Program-made: the position numbers and the translations under genes
Part shown: positions 11,816 through 22,936 of the stretch, piece by piece
Layout: each line of letters opens with the position of its first letter
Position numbering within the stretch: position 1 is the first letter of the stretch
Source: Ahaetulla prasina
Taxonomy: Eukaryota > Chordata > Lepidosauria > Squamata > Colubridae
Assembly (NCBI RefSeq): GCF_028640845.1
Contig: NC_080539.1
Location: 107,410,554 to 107,474,553 of the forward strand
Length of the DNA: 64,000 nucleotides
Direction: 5' to 3'
The notes under the pieces: model-generated
Seen by the model: the letters and a program-made list of their open reading frames with translations, nothing else
Told to the model about the DNA's origin: nothing
Database searches by the model: none

Positions 11816-12380
11816 ACAGCAAAGATGCTTTAGACTCTGATTTTCCATGGGCTAGTATTACAGTGTTATTTGATCCTTTCATGATTACATAGCTTTGTAA
11901 AATGTGTCAAATTCCAATTAATATTGGAACCATTCTGTGGATCTTTTCAGCTGCAATAAAAGTCCATAAATAAATAATTGTATCTAAAGTGGGAAATGTG
12001 CTTTGTATCCAGTGTAATACAGGTCATTGTTGAATATGCTGGTGGCACATTAAGGAACCTGTGTCTTTTATTGCACCATAGGTAGGCACAATTTTGTGAA
12101 AAGTTCAGAAGATTTTAATGGGATAATAGTTGCTGATACTACTTGGGTACATATGAAAATAAGAGTAGGTAATGCAGATATAATTACTGTCATTATTGTG
12201 ACATTTATTTTATTGGCAATTAATTAGACTGTAGTCTAGAAGCTACTTTGAGCACAACTCTCTGAAATTCCACAAAAGACAGTGAATTAAGACTGCTCCC
12301 TCTCAAGCAAATGCTTTAAATAAAACAAAGAAAAGCATATATGGTTACAGTGACCAGTTAAGCAGAGAGTCACTCATTAC
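11816..12380. other. Intron, nothing recognised
   Basis: Ordinary AT-rich intron adjoining exon 12381-12540. Confidence 0.5.
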
Positions 12381-12540
12381 CTTTATTTTCTCAGTTAAAC
12401 CTCCAACAAATAGCATGGCGTTTGCATCTACATCTAAAATTGTGTAACCAGGTGGAGAAATTCCACTGAAAATGCCTGGAATGATGGTAGCTTTGGGACC
12501 TTCTAATGCCTGTACTGAAATGGTGCCATTTCTTCCAGTC
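12381..12540 (-). CDS. LAMA2: LAMA2 exon, laminin G domain 1
   Basis: 160 bases: one base completing Arg, then 53 codons (residues 422-474), exit phase 0. Encodes TGRNGTISVQALEGPKATI, then the conserved SPPGYTILDVDANAMLFVGG and LTEKIK. These are LG1 core strands of alpha-2. NGT is a sequon. Acceptor cttacag, donor gtaatg. The central stretch (IIPGIFSGI) differs from the human sequence I recall, as expected for a variable loop. Confidence 0.95.
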
Positions 12541-13773
12541 CTGTAAGAAAAAAAACACGGGGGTGAGTTTCGCTACTCATCAACTAACATTCACCTTCAT
12601 GTAAATACAAGCATTCTCTCCAACCTATGAAGATATTTACATATGCAAGATGACATTTTGTGAATTTTTGTATTCAAGTTTTAAATTATTAGGATACACT
12701 ATGGATTCTGAATCTCTGATGGTTAGGTTCATGTGAAGAGTTAGCCAACAGGAATGGATTCCTATTGACTAGGTTAACACAGGTGCCTGATAACATGTAA
12801 TCCCAGTGGCAAGAAGTTATGAGATTTATTATTTTAATCTGAGAAGAAAAATTCCACTATGGAAACAAAGAATTCCGTGGACTACAATTTCAACCCACCA
12901 CACCTGTTGCCTGAAAGTCCACACCACTCAAATGGAGAGGACAATTTCTTTATTTATATTAGCTTCTACAGCTTGCAGGGATTTTCATCTCTAAATCTAA
13001 AATGCAGCTATTTTTAAAAGATAAAGGTTACAATCCCTTTATTTGTAGCAGATGCTGCCTCAGAAAATAAAAGATACTGGAAAAAAACAAACATCAATTT
13101 ATTCTATAGACTCCAATGAGTTTATGCATCAAAAACATTCTATATTTTATGAACAGGGCATATTCATCTTTTTCTTTCTTTGCACTTCCTCAATGCCTTC
13201 CCCCGCCCGTCCGCCCACTTTTGAATCTGAAGCATTCCAGACTTCCAAGGCTCAACTTTTCATTTGTTTATGCCTTTGTCTGTTCTTTTCATGACAGACA
13301 TGCTTTTTCACTCTGAATAAGTTCAATGGATTTATTATGGCAGTATAGTAAGCTAGATCATGAATGGCACTTCAACAGACAGAGATAAAAAATACGTCAG
13401 TTTTGAGTTTCCAACAGAACTAGAACCATTCCATTGGAACATGTCAAATGACATAGTTTAATCAGCATGCAGATCAAAACACACATTTGAAAGGGCTCAA
13501 ACTTCAATCAAAGGGATTAGGATTCAAACCCCTAATATCAAAGAACGACTTGGAAGCAGGATTTTTTTCTGATGTGGTCTCAAGGCTCCTAAAAAAGTTA
13601 GTAATGTGAAGAGCTGATCCATTGGAAAAGGCTGTGAGTCTTGCCTGAGACTCCTGCCTTAGTCTCTTGCCTGAGACCACTATTCCAAAATTCCAGGTAT
13701 TCACAGCCATGATTTTGCTCTATGCCCCGGTTCTCATGAGCAGTGCATAACCATGCACACACAAAGCTGCAAC
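12541..13773. other. Intron, nothing recognised
   Basis: Intron upstream of exon 12381-12540. A short internal duplication ttgcctgagactcctgccttagtctcttgcctgagac occurs near 13640-13680; otherwise nothing. Confidence 0.5.
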
Positions 13774-14014
13774 AAAATTTAAACTTAATGTTAACCGCTT
13801 TAATCTAGATTGCAGAAAATATGTCTTCTGTAACAGAATCATCAGTGCTTGGAATACTTTACCTGACTCTGTGGTCTCTTCCCATAATCCTAAAAGCTTT
13901 AACCAAAAACTTTCTACTATGACCTCACCCCATTCCTAAGAGGACCATAAGGGGCGTGCATAAGAGCGCAAACGTGCCTACCGTTCCTGTCCTATTGTTT
14001 TTCTTTTCTTCTTC

Positions 14015-14098
<84 letters not shown>

Positions 14099-14190
14099 TT
14101 ATACCTCCTAATATTTACTCATATATATGTTTATATACTATATAATCTTTTTATATGATGTTGTGACAAAATAAATAAATAAATAAATAA
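13774..14190 (+). mobile_element. CR1 3' end with (AT)n tract
   Basis: Encodes the final residues of the same CR1 family as 30303-31721 (RFNLDCRKY, FCNRIISAWNTLPDSVVSS), then the UTR with ggggcgtgcataag and cgttcctgtcctattg. An (AT)n tract spans 14016-14096, and the copy ends tgttgtgacaaaataaataa. This intact 3' end shows what the interrupted copy at 30303-38290 should look like. Confidence 0.88.
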
Positions 14191-15025
14191 TCAATCAATC
14201 TGATAAGAACGGTAGATGGGGGAACTTGAAATGATCTGAAGACAGATTCTTCAGAAGATTGCAGCTTAGGGATTGCTCCCACAACCCATGTTACTCAGAT
14301 GCTGCTATTCCTAGGTCCATTTCCTAATGAGTGGGAGAAACACATCATCCCAATTAGTTTTATTCACAAAGTACTTTTGTCACAGCCACATTGGCAAAAT
14401 AATAGGTAACTAAGACGGGCCACTGCTTTATTCATTTGGACAATAATATGCCGCTAATGAAAGGTATACATATTCTGATGTCTAAAAGAACAGGTAGGGC
14501 TTTTAAAATATTTCTTGTATTTATTAGGTTTATATTCTGCTTGTCCACTCATACAACAAAAAATTTAAAAAAATCAAAAACAGTGCATACAAAAATAAAT
14601 AAATTAAAAGCTAATACAGCATTCTCAATATTGCAAAAGTACTGGCAGAAGCTTCTCCACTTAGTAAAGCTATATTTTGGCAGGATCCCTGAAGACAAAA
14701 GGGAGAAAGGTAGGCAGCAGGTATCAGAGACATCTCACCTGGACTCTTCTTTTCCTTCCCAAATGGTCATAACTATTTACGGCACTCTGAGAAGGATCCT
14801 TGAAACTGCTTCATTTTCAAATTTTATATTTGATCATGCATTACATTGCATTAGATTCTAAAAATACAATAGGATGGATCCCAGAATAACTACTTTCACA
14901 AGAATTTGCATGAATGTGATGCCACTTTGAAAATGTTATCTTTTTACGAGGCTCTTTCGGAATCTGGAGCATGGAATCACCATTTGAGAGTGACACAATT
15001 AGTACGAAAGATCTTAGGAACTTGC
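14191..15025. other. Intron, nothing recognised
   Basis: Intron between LG1 exons; the 141-codon plus-strand frame (14436-14861) has no family resemblance and no splice context. Confidence 0.5.
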
Positions 15026-15159
15026 CTTGAGGCTTCAATTCGGTACCAAACTCCGTCATCAATTGTGAGATCCGGATAGTCAGCACGCCCAACCCCAGAT
15101 CCCACGTCCCATAAGAAATCCACTTTTCCTTTACGCATTTCTATGGCCAAGAAGTCAGT
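15026..15159 (-). CDS. LAMA2: LAMA2 exon, laminin G domain 1, with GC splice donor
   Basis: 134 bases: 44 codons (residues 377-420) and a trailing AG completed by the next exon to Arg. Encodes TDFLAIEMRKGKVDFLWDVG, then SGVGRADYPDLTIDDGVWYRIEAS, an LG1 beta-sandwich segment closely matching alpha-2. The acceptor is tcatcttag. The donor reads TCAAG|gcaagt, a GC-AG intron start. The nearest GT, four bases further on, would add GCAA and break the frame into the next exon, so the GC donor is required by phase. Confidence 0.94.
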
Positions 15160-16452
15160 CTAAGATGAGGAAAGGATATTTCAAACAAAATGAACATAGC
15201 ATAATAATAGGGTTTACTAACCTCTGAGACAACCTGGTAAAATAATGCAAAATGTTATTTAGTAAAATAGTGAAAAGGAAGCAAATAAGTGCAATGAACG
15301 GTTATATACTATCACGAAGGGATAATTATTTTTAATGCATTTTTTTTCTGAAAATATTTCTTATCATGTTCTATATGTAATATTTATGAATTGAATCATT
15401 ATCTTTCCCATTAGTAATGGCTGTCAATTACTGTCTAGCATAATCCCTAATATCCTGTATAATTTACATATTCAAAAATATTTAAGTCTATTTTTAAAAA
15501 AATATAGATAAAGCAAAGAGGAAACATTATAGAAACAAGGGATTCAATACCTCCAGTTCTCTTTATCATAACTTCATACCTTTGTGTAATCATATCTGCT
15601 TCCAGGGATACTTCGCACATATTTTATTTTTTATTTATTTTACTGATTTTACAATAGTATATAATATGAATGTGGGATTTTCTGGTTGAAACTTCTTTTT
15701 GAATCAGTTTTGCAGGGGCTTTTTTTCCCTCATAGGCTTTAGAAACAAAAGAGAACTATTTAAAAAAAAAATTGACCCAGTTTTTATAAAGTTAATTAAT
15801 CCATCAGTTGTATTATTTCCTGAAATAATTTACAAATTATTTTGTAAATTATAAATAACTTTACAAATTACACTCTCTACTGGAAGTTCTTTTGATCTTT
15901 TGTGCATTTAGTTCCTTTGGAGTATCTTTTCATTTGGATGGGATTTCTAGGTCCTCCTAACAAGTGTCATCTTCTCCCCCTACCCCAGCTTCCTCTTTCA
16001 AATTATTTTCGTTATTGCATAGCTGATGCTAGAAATACCAGCATTTAAAAAAATATTATTTATCACTGTTGTAGTAAAACAAAAATGGTTCGGGTCCTAT
16101 CCATATCGATTTTTATCATCGACGACTCCACTCCAAGGAAGGCACCCCATATTAGATTAACTGAGCCTATTTAAGGGTTCAGCAATAGGAACGTTACTGA
16201 CCAGTTTCCTACACAAGCGGTGACAATGCACTAATTTGAGCCAAGGGGTTCTGGTAATAACAATACTTGCTTTTGCTATTCCTTGGGAAAATGTAAACAT
16301 GATGATGTGGGATGAAGTGACTTATGGGAAATGGCAACAGTAATGATAGGTAGCTCTATGAATATCAGATGGTACTCCAGCTATATTGCCAGAATTAATA
16401 TCAATATACAATCAGATGGTAACATAAAAAAAACAACCTAATGTGGACTTAC
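15160..16452. other. Intron, nothing recognised
   Basis: AT-rich; short self-complementary AATTTACAAATTA words near 15825-15870. No gene seen. Confidence 0.5.
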
Positions 16453-16596
16453 ATATCTATTACTTCCAAGATAAAAAAGTAGATTATCAGGAACAGTTGT
16501 CTTTACGTTGAGAATAACAGTGTTGTACAGTCCTTTTTTAATTTCTGGTCTGTATGTTCGAATACAGTTTCCTCCTGAAGCCACAGATACTTTAAT
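16453..16596 (-). CDS. LAMA2: LAMA2 exon, start of laminin G domain 1
   Basis: 144 bases, 48 codons, phase 0 at both ends; residues 329-376. Begins IKVSVASGGNCIRTYRPEIK and ends NLLFYLGSNRY. This opens LG1, part of the C-terminal LG1-3 module that in laminins takes part in integrin binding and packs against the end of the coiled coil. The CIRTYRPEIKKG motif matches alpha-2, and the Cys is the conserved LG1 N-terminal cysteine. Acceptor aattgaag, donor gtaagt. Confidence 0.95.
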
Positions 16597-17474
16597 CTTC
16601 AATTAGCAATTAAAGGCAAAAGAAAAAGAAAGAGATCCATTTTTAATATTTTCAGTTCCACTCATGAAAATAAATTGATAGGAATTTTCCAGAGATCTGG
16701 CTTTAGAATATAAAGTACTAGCAGTTTTATGTAGTATTCTCTAAGGACATCACAATCCATTATTTTACCACACCAGAATATCTAACAATGTACAAAGTCC
16801 TGGTTTGACAACTCAATTGCTGAATAATTCAGAAGTAAACTGCCTAATGAAGTCAAATGTATGAGCTACTATATTTGAGACTTGTACATATACCATATTA
16901 TTTTAAATAAATTATTTCCTATTGTTTGGGTGTGTGTTATGAAAGCCTTTTATATATTGTGCTTCTATTGACAACTGTTGCTAGATGCGTCCCATAGGAT
17001 CTTTTAATTTTTAAAACTAATTATCTATAGTCACTAAGAGTTCACTTAGTGCTTACTGTAATATTATTATCATTATTTTTAAAAGCAATGGCATTTCTGT
17101 ATGTTAAAAAAAAAGACTCAATAAAGACCCAGTCGATTTGCTTTATTGAGTTTACAGAATTACTTTCCAAAAACAAACAAGAAAGTTGAACATTCCATTT
17201 GATTGCTAAAGTTTATTATCTGAAACTCTGAAAGAACACCATACTAACCAGGCAAATGTATATACTATCGCTACGGATGTCATAATTTGAAAAGGGATGA
17301 TTCTAGGATCATAAAAGAGATGTATTTATAACTCTGATGAAAGGTTGTGCAAATATACTCAAAAATTGTAATGGATTTCAGCTTGCAGCAGTGAAAGTAT
17401 TTCCATATTGCAGTGATTCTATGAGCTATACTGTAGGGATTGTATACTTCCAGAAGATCCATCTATGGATCTGC
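16597..17474. other. Intron, nothing recognised
   Basis: First part of the 6.2-kb intron upstream of exon 16453-16596. Nothing recognised before the CR1/L3 copy. Confidence 0.5.
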
Positions 17475-17985
17475 AGAAAAAACAATTACTACCAACCTGC
17501 CTTCCATTAAGGACCTGTATACTGCATGAGTCAAAAAGAGGCCTGTGAAAATATTTAGAGACCCCTTGCATCCTGGACATAAACTGTCCTACCCTCCTCC
17601 TACCCTCAAAATGACACTATAGATCACTGCACACCAGAACAACTAGACACAAGAACATTTTTCCCCCGAAGGCCATCACTCTGCTAAACAAATAATTCCC
17701 TCAACACTGTCAAACTATTTACTAAATCTGCACTACTATTAATCTTCTCATTGTTCCCATCACCCATCTCCTTCCACTTATGATTGTATGACTGTAACTT
17801 TGTTGCTTGTATCCTTAAAATTTATATTGATATTGATTGTTTCCTGATTGCTTATTTGTACCCTACGACTATCATTAAGTGTTGTACCTTATGATTCTTG
17901 ATGAATGTATCGTTTCTTTTATGTACTCCGAGAGCATATGCACCAAGACAAATTCCTTGTGTGTCCAATCACATTTGGTCAATAA
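17475..17985 (+). mobile_element. CR1/L3-like LINE 3' end (snake type)
   Basis: Near-identical in order to 27590-28050: accaacctgccttccatt, catcctggacataaactgt, caccagaacaactagacac, ccgaaggccatcactctgc, then gagagcatatgcaccaagac and ccttgtgtgtccaatcacat. It ends at tcaataaaaaatt and passes straight into a pentamer microsatellite. RT frame is broken. Confidence 0.88.
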
Positions 17986-18104
17986 AAAATTATCTTCTCT
18001 TCTCTTCTCTACTCTACTCTACTCTACCCTATCCTACTCTACTCTACTTTACTCTACTCTATTCTACTCTACTCTATTCTACTCTACTCTATTCTATTAT
18101 CTAT
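17986..18104. repeat. Degenerate (TCTAC/TTCTC)n pentamer microsatellite
   Basis: Pentamers of TCTTC, CTACT and TTCTA type continue the 3' end of the CR1/L3 copy: a diverged relative of the pure (ATTCT)n tails elsewhere in the window. Confidence 0.9.
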
Positions 18105-18746
18105 GATGGACAAGTAATAGACAAGGGAACAGACTAAATACTGTATGATTCCTCAGAGAAGAAAATGGCAATCCATTCCAGTATATCACTAAAGGAATAT
18201 TCACAGTTAGGGCAATATTATAAAGATAGGTATACCATTGCTCTGCCAGGACTATGAACCAAGGCATAGTATCAAAACTGTCCAACTAAACAATGAACTC
18301 AAGTCAAAAGCAAGAAGTGACAAGGAGTCATATAAAATTAGCAATGCAAATATATTAAGAATATAATTTGAAAGGGGAAACAAGATATTTGTTTAAGAAA
18401 ATTGGAGAAGGCAAGTAAAGCTTTTATACAAAAATAAGCATAATAAGATATAAAGGAATCAAAGATGTGAGAATAAAGATTCAACAAAGAAACAGCACAA
18501 ATATGTGGAAGAATAAATTACGGATAAGCAAGGTTTCATCATTGTACTATCAGACATTTTGAAAAGTGAAGTTAAATGGGCCCTAGAAAACCACTTGTAG
18601 TTTATAATCAGGTAACACAAACACCCTGGAGTCCAAGGAACTGGAGGAGAGCCATTTACATTCCAATAGCCAAAAAAATATAAAGCTCACGCCTCAAAGT
18701 TTTGCAGTCCAGACTTTTGATAAGGTGAACCACAAGAAATAGCAGA
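18105..18746. other. Intron, nothing recognised
   Basis: Adenine-rich intron sequence; no gene or repeat recognised. Confidence 0.45.
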
Positions 18747-18747
18747 T

Positions 18748-18786
<39 letters not shown>

Positions 18787-19085
18787 TTCAAATTTATATA
18801 CTGCCCTATCTCCCGAAGGACTCAGGGCGGTTCACAGGCACATAAAACATGTATATACAATTAAAATAACTATTAAAAAACTTATTCTAATGCCAAATAT
18901 TAAAAATATAAATATCAATCTTAAAACCAAATTTAAAACCCCTATAAATTTAAAATCTACGAATTTAAAATCTAAGCCAGTCCTGCACAGATGAATAAAT
19001 GCGTCTTGAGCTCGCGACGGAAGATACCTTTCAAATATGAACATACAAGGATACTTTGTCTGTTCGTTGAAGAATTTATATAACA
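18747..19085 (-). mobile_element. L2-like LINE 3' end with (TTTA)n
   Basis: (TTTA)n at 18747-18789, then tatactgccctatctcccga and cagtcctgcacagatgaataaatgcgt, parallel to 46143-46340 (ataccgcccttctcccgg; cagtcccgcttgaataaatag). The order fits a minus-strand LINE whose 3' tail is the tetramer tract. Confidence 0.7.
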
Positions 19086-20070
19086 ACTACAAGTGATAAT
19101 ATTAATAGATACAGAGCAATTAAATATATGTCAAATATACAATGAAAAATATTTTAGTAGAAGAAATACAGATTAGAATCAGTACAACTGGGAGAAACAT
19201 AAAAACCATAGCTATGTTGATGATACCAAAGTGATAACTAGAAGATTTTAAAAAATGTCTTGTTGAATTTTAAAAAAAAGAAAGCAAAAGCTAGTTTGCA
19301 CATTGTTCCATACAAATAACAAAAAAATAAAAACATAAAAACATAAAACCAAAACAAAACCTCATGCAGAACAATTAAGATTAAATCAACAGATAATGCC
19401 AACTCAATGCACCCGAGCATAGAAGGCACGGTAATAGTAAAAAAAAAACTTTTATTTTCATAGGGTCAAAAATTCACAGTGATAGTGACCATAATAAAGA
19501 ATGGAAAAAAGAGATATCTGCTACTTGGATGAGTGGTGTAGATAAAATATAGTAGACGAGATAGTACAAGAAATGTTAGTACAAGATAGTACAAGAAATG
19601 TTAGTACAAGATAGTACAAGAAATGTTCATATTATAAAACCAATGGTTTCCCTGTTTTAACGAATGCCTGAGAAAGTTGGATACTAAAAAATGCTTAATG
19701 AAGAAAAGTTAATGCCTTTGATATATGGACCTGGAGAAAACAATTAAGAATGCCTTGGGTTGCAAAGACAACAAATAATTCAGTGCCATGGGAAGTAAAA
19801 TCAGACTTCTTATTGAAAACATTAATAATGATGGTAAATCTTAAATATTTAAGACACATAATACAAAGGAAAGAGTTGTTGGAGAAGATCTTAAAGCTTG
19901 GAAAAACATCCTAAAGAGTCTTAGAGAAGACAAGATGGTTAAATACTACTACTAATGACACTAGCAGGATTTTAGAAGAATTCAGAAAAGCATACTACAG
20001 CCTTTGGATCATAAGGAGTGATCACTCTTTGACTGAACATTCATGTTTCCATGGACTGAGCTAGTTTATA
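19086..20070. other. Intron; short triplicated motif only
   Basis: AT-rich. At 19560-19625 the words gatagtacaag and aaatgttagt/aaatgttca recur three times in tandem. The region may be LINE-derived but I cannot assign it. Confidence 0.45.
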
Positions 20071-20467
20071 CAGGTAGTCCTTGACTTAGGATCATAATTG
20101 AGCCCAAAATTTATGTTGTTAAGTGAGACATTTTTAAAGTGAGTTTTGCCACTATTTTACGACCTTTCTTGCTTCAGTTATTGAGTGAATCACTGCAGTT
20201 GATAAGTCAGTAACCTAGTTGTTAAGTGAATCTGGCTTCCCCATCGACTTTCTTGTGAGAAGATTGCAAAAGGTGATCACATGACCTTGGGACACAGAAA
20301 CAGTCATAAATATGAACCAGTTGCCAACCATCTGAATTCTGACCCCATGATAATGGAGATGCTGCAAAGGCCGTTACTGTAAAAAACAGTCATAAATCAC
20401 TTTTTTTCAGTGCCGTTGTAACTTTGAATGGTCATTAAACGAACTGTTGTAAATCAAGGATTACTTG
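20071..20467. mobile_element. DNA transposon MITE with TA TSD, 397 bp
   Basis: TIRs caggtagtccttgactta and (reverse complement of the end) caagtaatccttgattta; flanked by TA at 20069-20070 and 20468-20469. The interior is rich in gttaagtgaatc repeats. Second good copy at 40995-41378. TA duplication fits Tc1/mariner-type transposition, but no transposase is present. Confidence 0.85.
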
Positions 20468-20753
20468 TAATTTGTGGCTCCTCCTACATTCCCTGCTCCT
20501 GCACAATGAGCAGCTCCAACTTGTGTTTTACAGTACAATCCTTTCTGGAGCAGAATTTTCTACTTATCATGATTCACGCTTTGGTCATCTCTTGTTTGGA
20601 CTACTCTAACATGTTGTACTTGGGATTTCCCCCGAAGATGACTCAGAGACTTCTGCTGGTCCAGAATAAAGCATTTCAGACAGGAACAGATATAGGTAAA
20701 ACTACTACTATTACTATTTTGAGAACTGCACTTGTAACTAGTTTGTTTTAAGG
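20468..20753 (+). mobile_element. L2-like LINE RT fragment
   Basis: The open frame contains HALVISCLDYSNMLYLGFPP then QRLLLVQNKAFQ, the ISRLDYCNALY...LQ.VQNAAAR region of L2-type RT C-termini. Short and truncated on both sides; the 5' side abuts the MITE. Confidence 0.7.
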
Positions 20754-20859
20754 CAGGGGTCTCCAACCTTGGTCACTTTAAGACTTGTGGACTTCAACAC
20801 CCAGAATTCTGGGAGTTGAAGTCCACAAGTCTTAAAGTGGCCAAGATTGAAGACCTCTG
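20754..20859. mobile_element. Palindromic hAT-type MITE with perfect 8-bp TSD, 106 bp
   Basis: Two arms (caggggtctccaacct..., gacttgtggacttcaac...) meet at an AATTCTGGG centre, so the element can fold into one hairpin. Flanked exactly by ttttaagg at 20746-20753 and 20860-20867. Confidence 0.92.
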
Positions 20860-20867
20860 TTTTAAGG

Positions 20868-22781
20868 AGTAATTCAGGATTCTGGTTAACAGTTTTAATT
20901 TTTTGTAGGGATCAGGACTTGGATATCTTTGGTATTGCCTTCTCCTAGTGGTTTCTACCTGTAAATTATGTTTGAGAAAATAAGATTCTTTCCGGGCCTC
21001 TAATGATTGCCACCTGCAGGGACCCTGGAGAAGGGTTAGGGTTAGGGTCAGTTCATGCACCCTTTCTCTGAATTTCTCTACAAATTAGATCCCATACCCT
21101 TGAAGTATTCATAAAGCTAGAAAGACCTGGGTTTTCCAGTGTATCTTCAAGATCTAATATGCTTCTTTTGACTCTTCTTAAAAAGGAAAGTCTATATGTT
21201 AACGTTGTCTGCAGTTATTTTGGATTGTGCATGAATGTGTATCTATCTATTTTAACACAGTTACTGCAATGAATGATAAGAAGGTCTCCGAATGTCTTTC
21301 ACAATCTATTATCACTGAAACAGTTTATAGGCATAATAAGTAAACAAATAAATCAAACAAGCCAATTAAAACGTTAGCAGTTGTTCAATGTAAAGATCAT
21401 ATTAGCAAATATGACAACATGCAAACTGAAACGTATCTCACCAGATTTATTCTGCAGTAAGAATTGTAATTATGTGAGAAGAAATAACTGTTATCTATGA
21501 TATTTTATATTCATTATTTGTTTTAGGGATATAAGGGAGCAGTAGATACAGAGTATTCAGTCCAGCAAAGTAAAGCAAAAACACAAAATAAAACCGAAAT
21601 AACCCTGAAGGAAAAACATTACACTTAAATGTGTAAGCTTAGAAGGTTAGTTACCTACATTAGAAAATAGCCCAAAAAGATTTATATGCTTTAAAAACCT
21701 TTGAATGGTACAAATATCACTGAGACAGAGTATCTATTAAAGAACGATCAATGTGGATTTTTCTATCCTCACCCATAAAAATACAGAGATGCCTACTCCA
21801 AGGCATGAATAATGTTAGGAATGTAACTTTAAAATCTATAGATGGAAATTGTTGCGGAGGTAAATGATTGCCTCTATTTTATATGAAGGGCTGTTTATCA
21901 AGTAAATATGCTGTTTTCTCATTATTATGACACATACTTTCCTTTTTATATTTTTCCTGGAGCAACATAAAAGCTTTGACTTGAACATATTCATCTTGAG
22001 AGATCCTTTTTTAGGTTCTTGTAGGTCAGAGGGCAAATAGACTTAGCATTACCAGTTAAAATGTGTTTCAAATGTAATTGCATTTTGAAGACAAACTTGG
22101 GACTCAGTAATAAAACTAGAAAGTGATGTTCTTAACCCATGTACATAATGGGGGAAAAAATGGGACAGCAATCTCCTAATATTCATGGTTAGTCTGCAAG
22201 AATGTTGTCAATTTTACTTTCAAAGCAGCAGTGCTTCCTGATTACCAACTGTACGCATTCAGAATATAGTAGGGACTGTATTGGGTGGAAATGATTCATT
22301 AAATATTTGATCAGTTAGTTTCTGTTCAAATATTAATATTTCCTATTAATATTTATGTAGGAGGCTATAATTTATCAATACACATTAATTCCAATTGTTG
22401 AGATGAGGATGAAATTATATTGTTACAGTTGCTTCTTCAAGCTCTTACTTTCAGAGCAATGTTTGGTGAGAAGATTGATTTGAAAACCTGAGATGAAACT
22501 GATGTGGATATTTTTGGACAACCTTGGGATTTTTAATTGATTGTGACTGAGTAAACAGATTTTTCCTGAAGGCAGCAATTATGTAGCCTGTACAGGCCCA
22601 GTTTCACCATTCACATGGAGGAGGAAGACTACGGTAAGAAGTGTGTGTGTGTGTGGGGGGGGAATGTGCCAGACATAATCTGGCAAACCAACTTCTTCTG
22701 TAGCCACCAAAAGTACAGTTCGTTTTTTGGAAGTCTTTATTTTTTCAAAGAAATAAACTAAGCTCTTTTAGAAAGACTTAC
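20868..22781. other. Intron, nothing recognised
   Basis: About 1.9 kb of intron. Contains a short gttagggttaggg run (21035-21048) and a GT tract near 22640-22655; no gene. Confidence 0.5.
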
Positions 22782-22936
22782 AGAATTGGCTTGCTTCCTG
22801 GCTTGATTTATCAGGTCCTTAATGTGAGAGATGTTCTTCCCCAGGTTATCTTGAAGTTGTTTGATTGGTTTCAATTTATCCATTAACCGATCTGTTTCTT
22901 TGCCCAGATTTTTAACAGTGTCATCTGCATCAGCAA
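22782..22936 (-). CDS. LAMA2: LAMA2 internal exon (end of coiled coil)
   Basis: 155 bases: completes Ile (A|TT), then 51 codons, ending in phase 0. Encodes residues 277-328: IADADDTVKNLGKETDRLMD, then KLKPIKQLQDNLGKNISHIKDLINQARKQANS. This is the last rod segment before the globular region; DRL.DKLKPIKEL and INQARKQANS are alpha-2 signatures. NIS is a sequon. Acceptor cacataaag, donor gtaagt. Confidence 0.95.

Noticed and set aside
14436..14861. 141-codon plus-strand ORF
   Set aside because: Lysine-rich AT sequence in an intron, no start context, splice partners or family resemblance.
21035..21048. Telomere-like TTAGGG runs (also near 49735 and 61508)
   Set aside because: Only two or three units each; too short to be interstitial telomeric sequence, and two lie inside MITE sequence.
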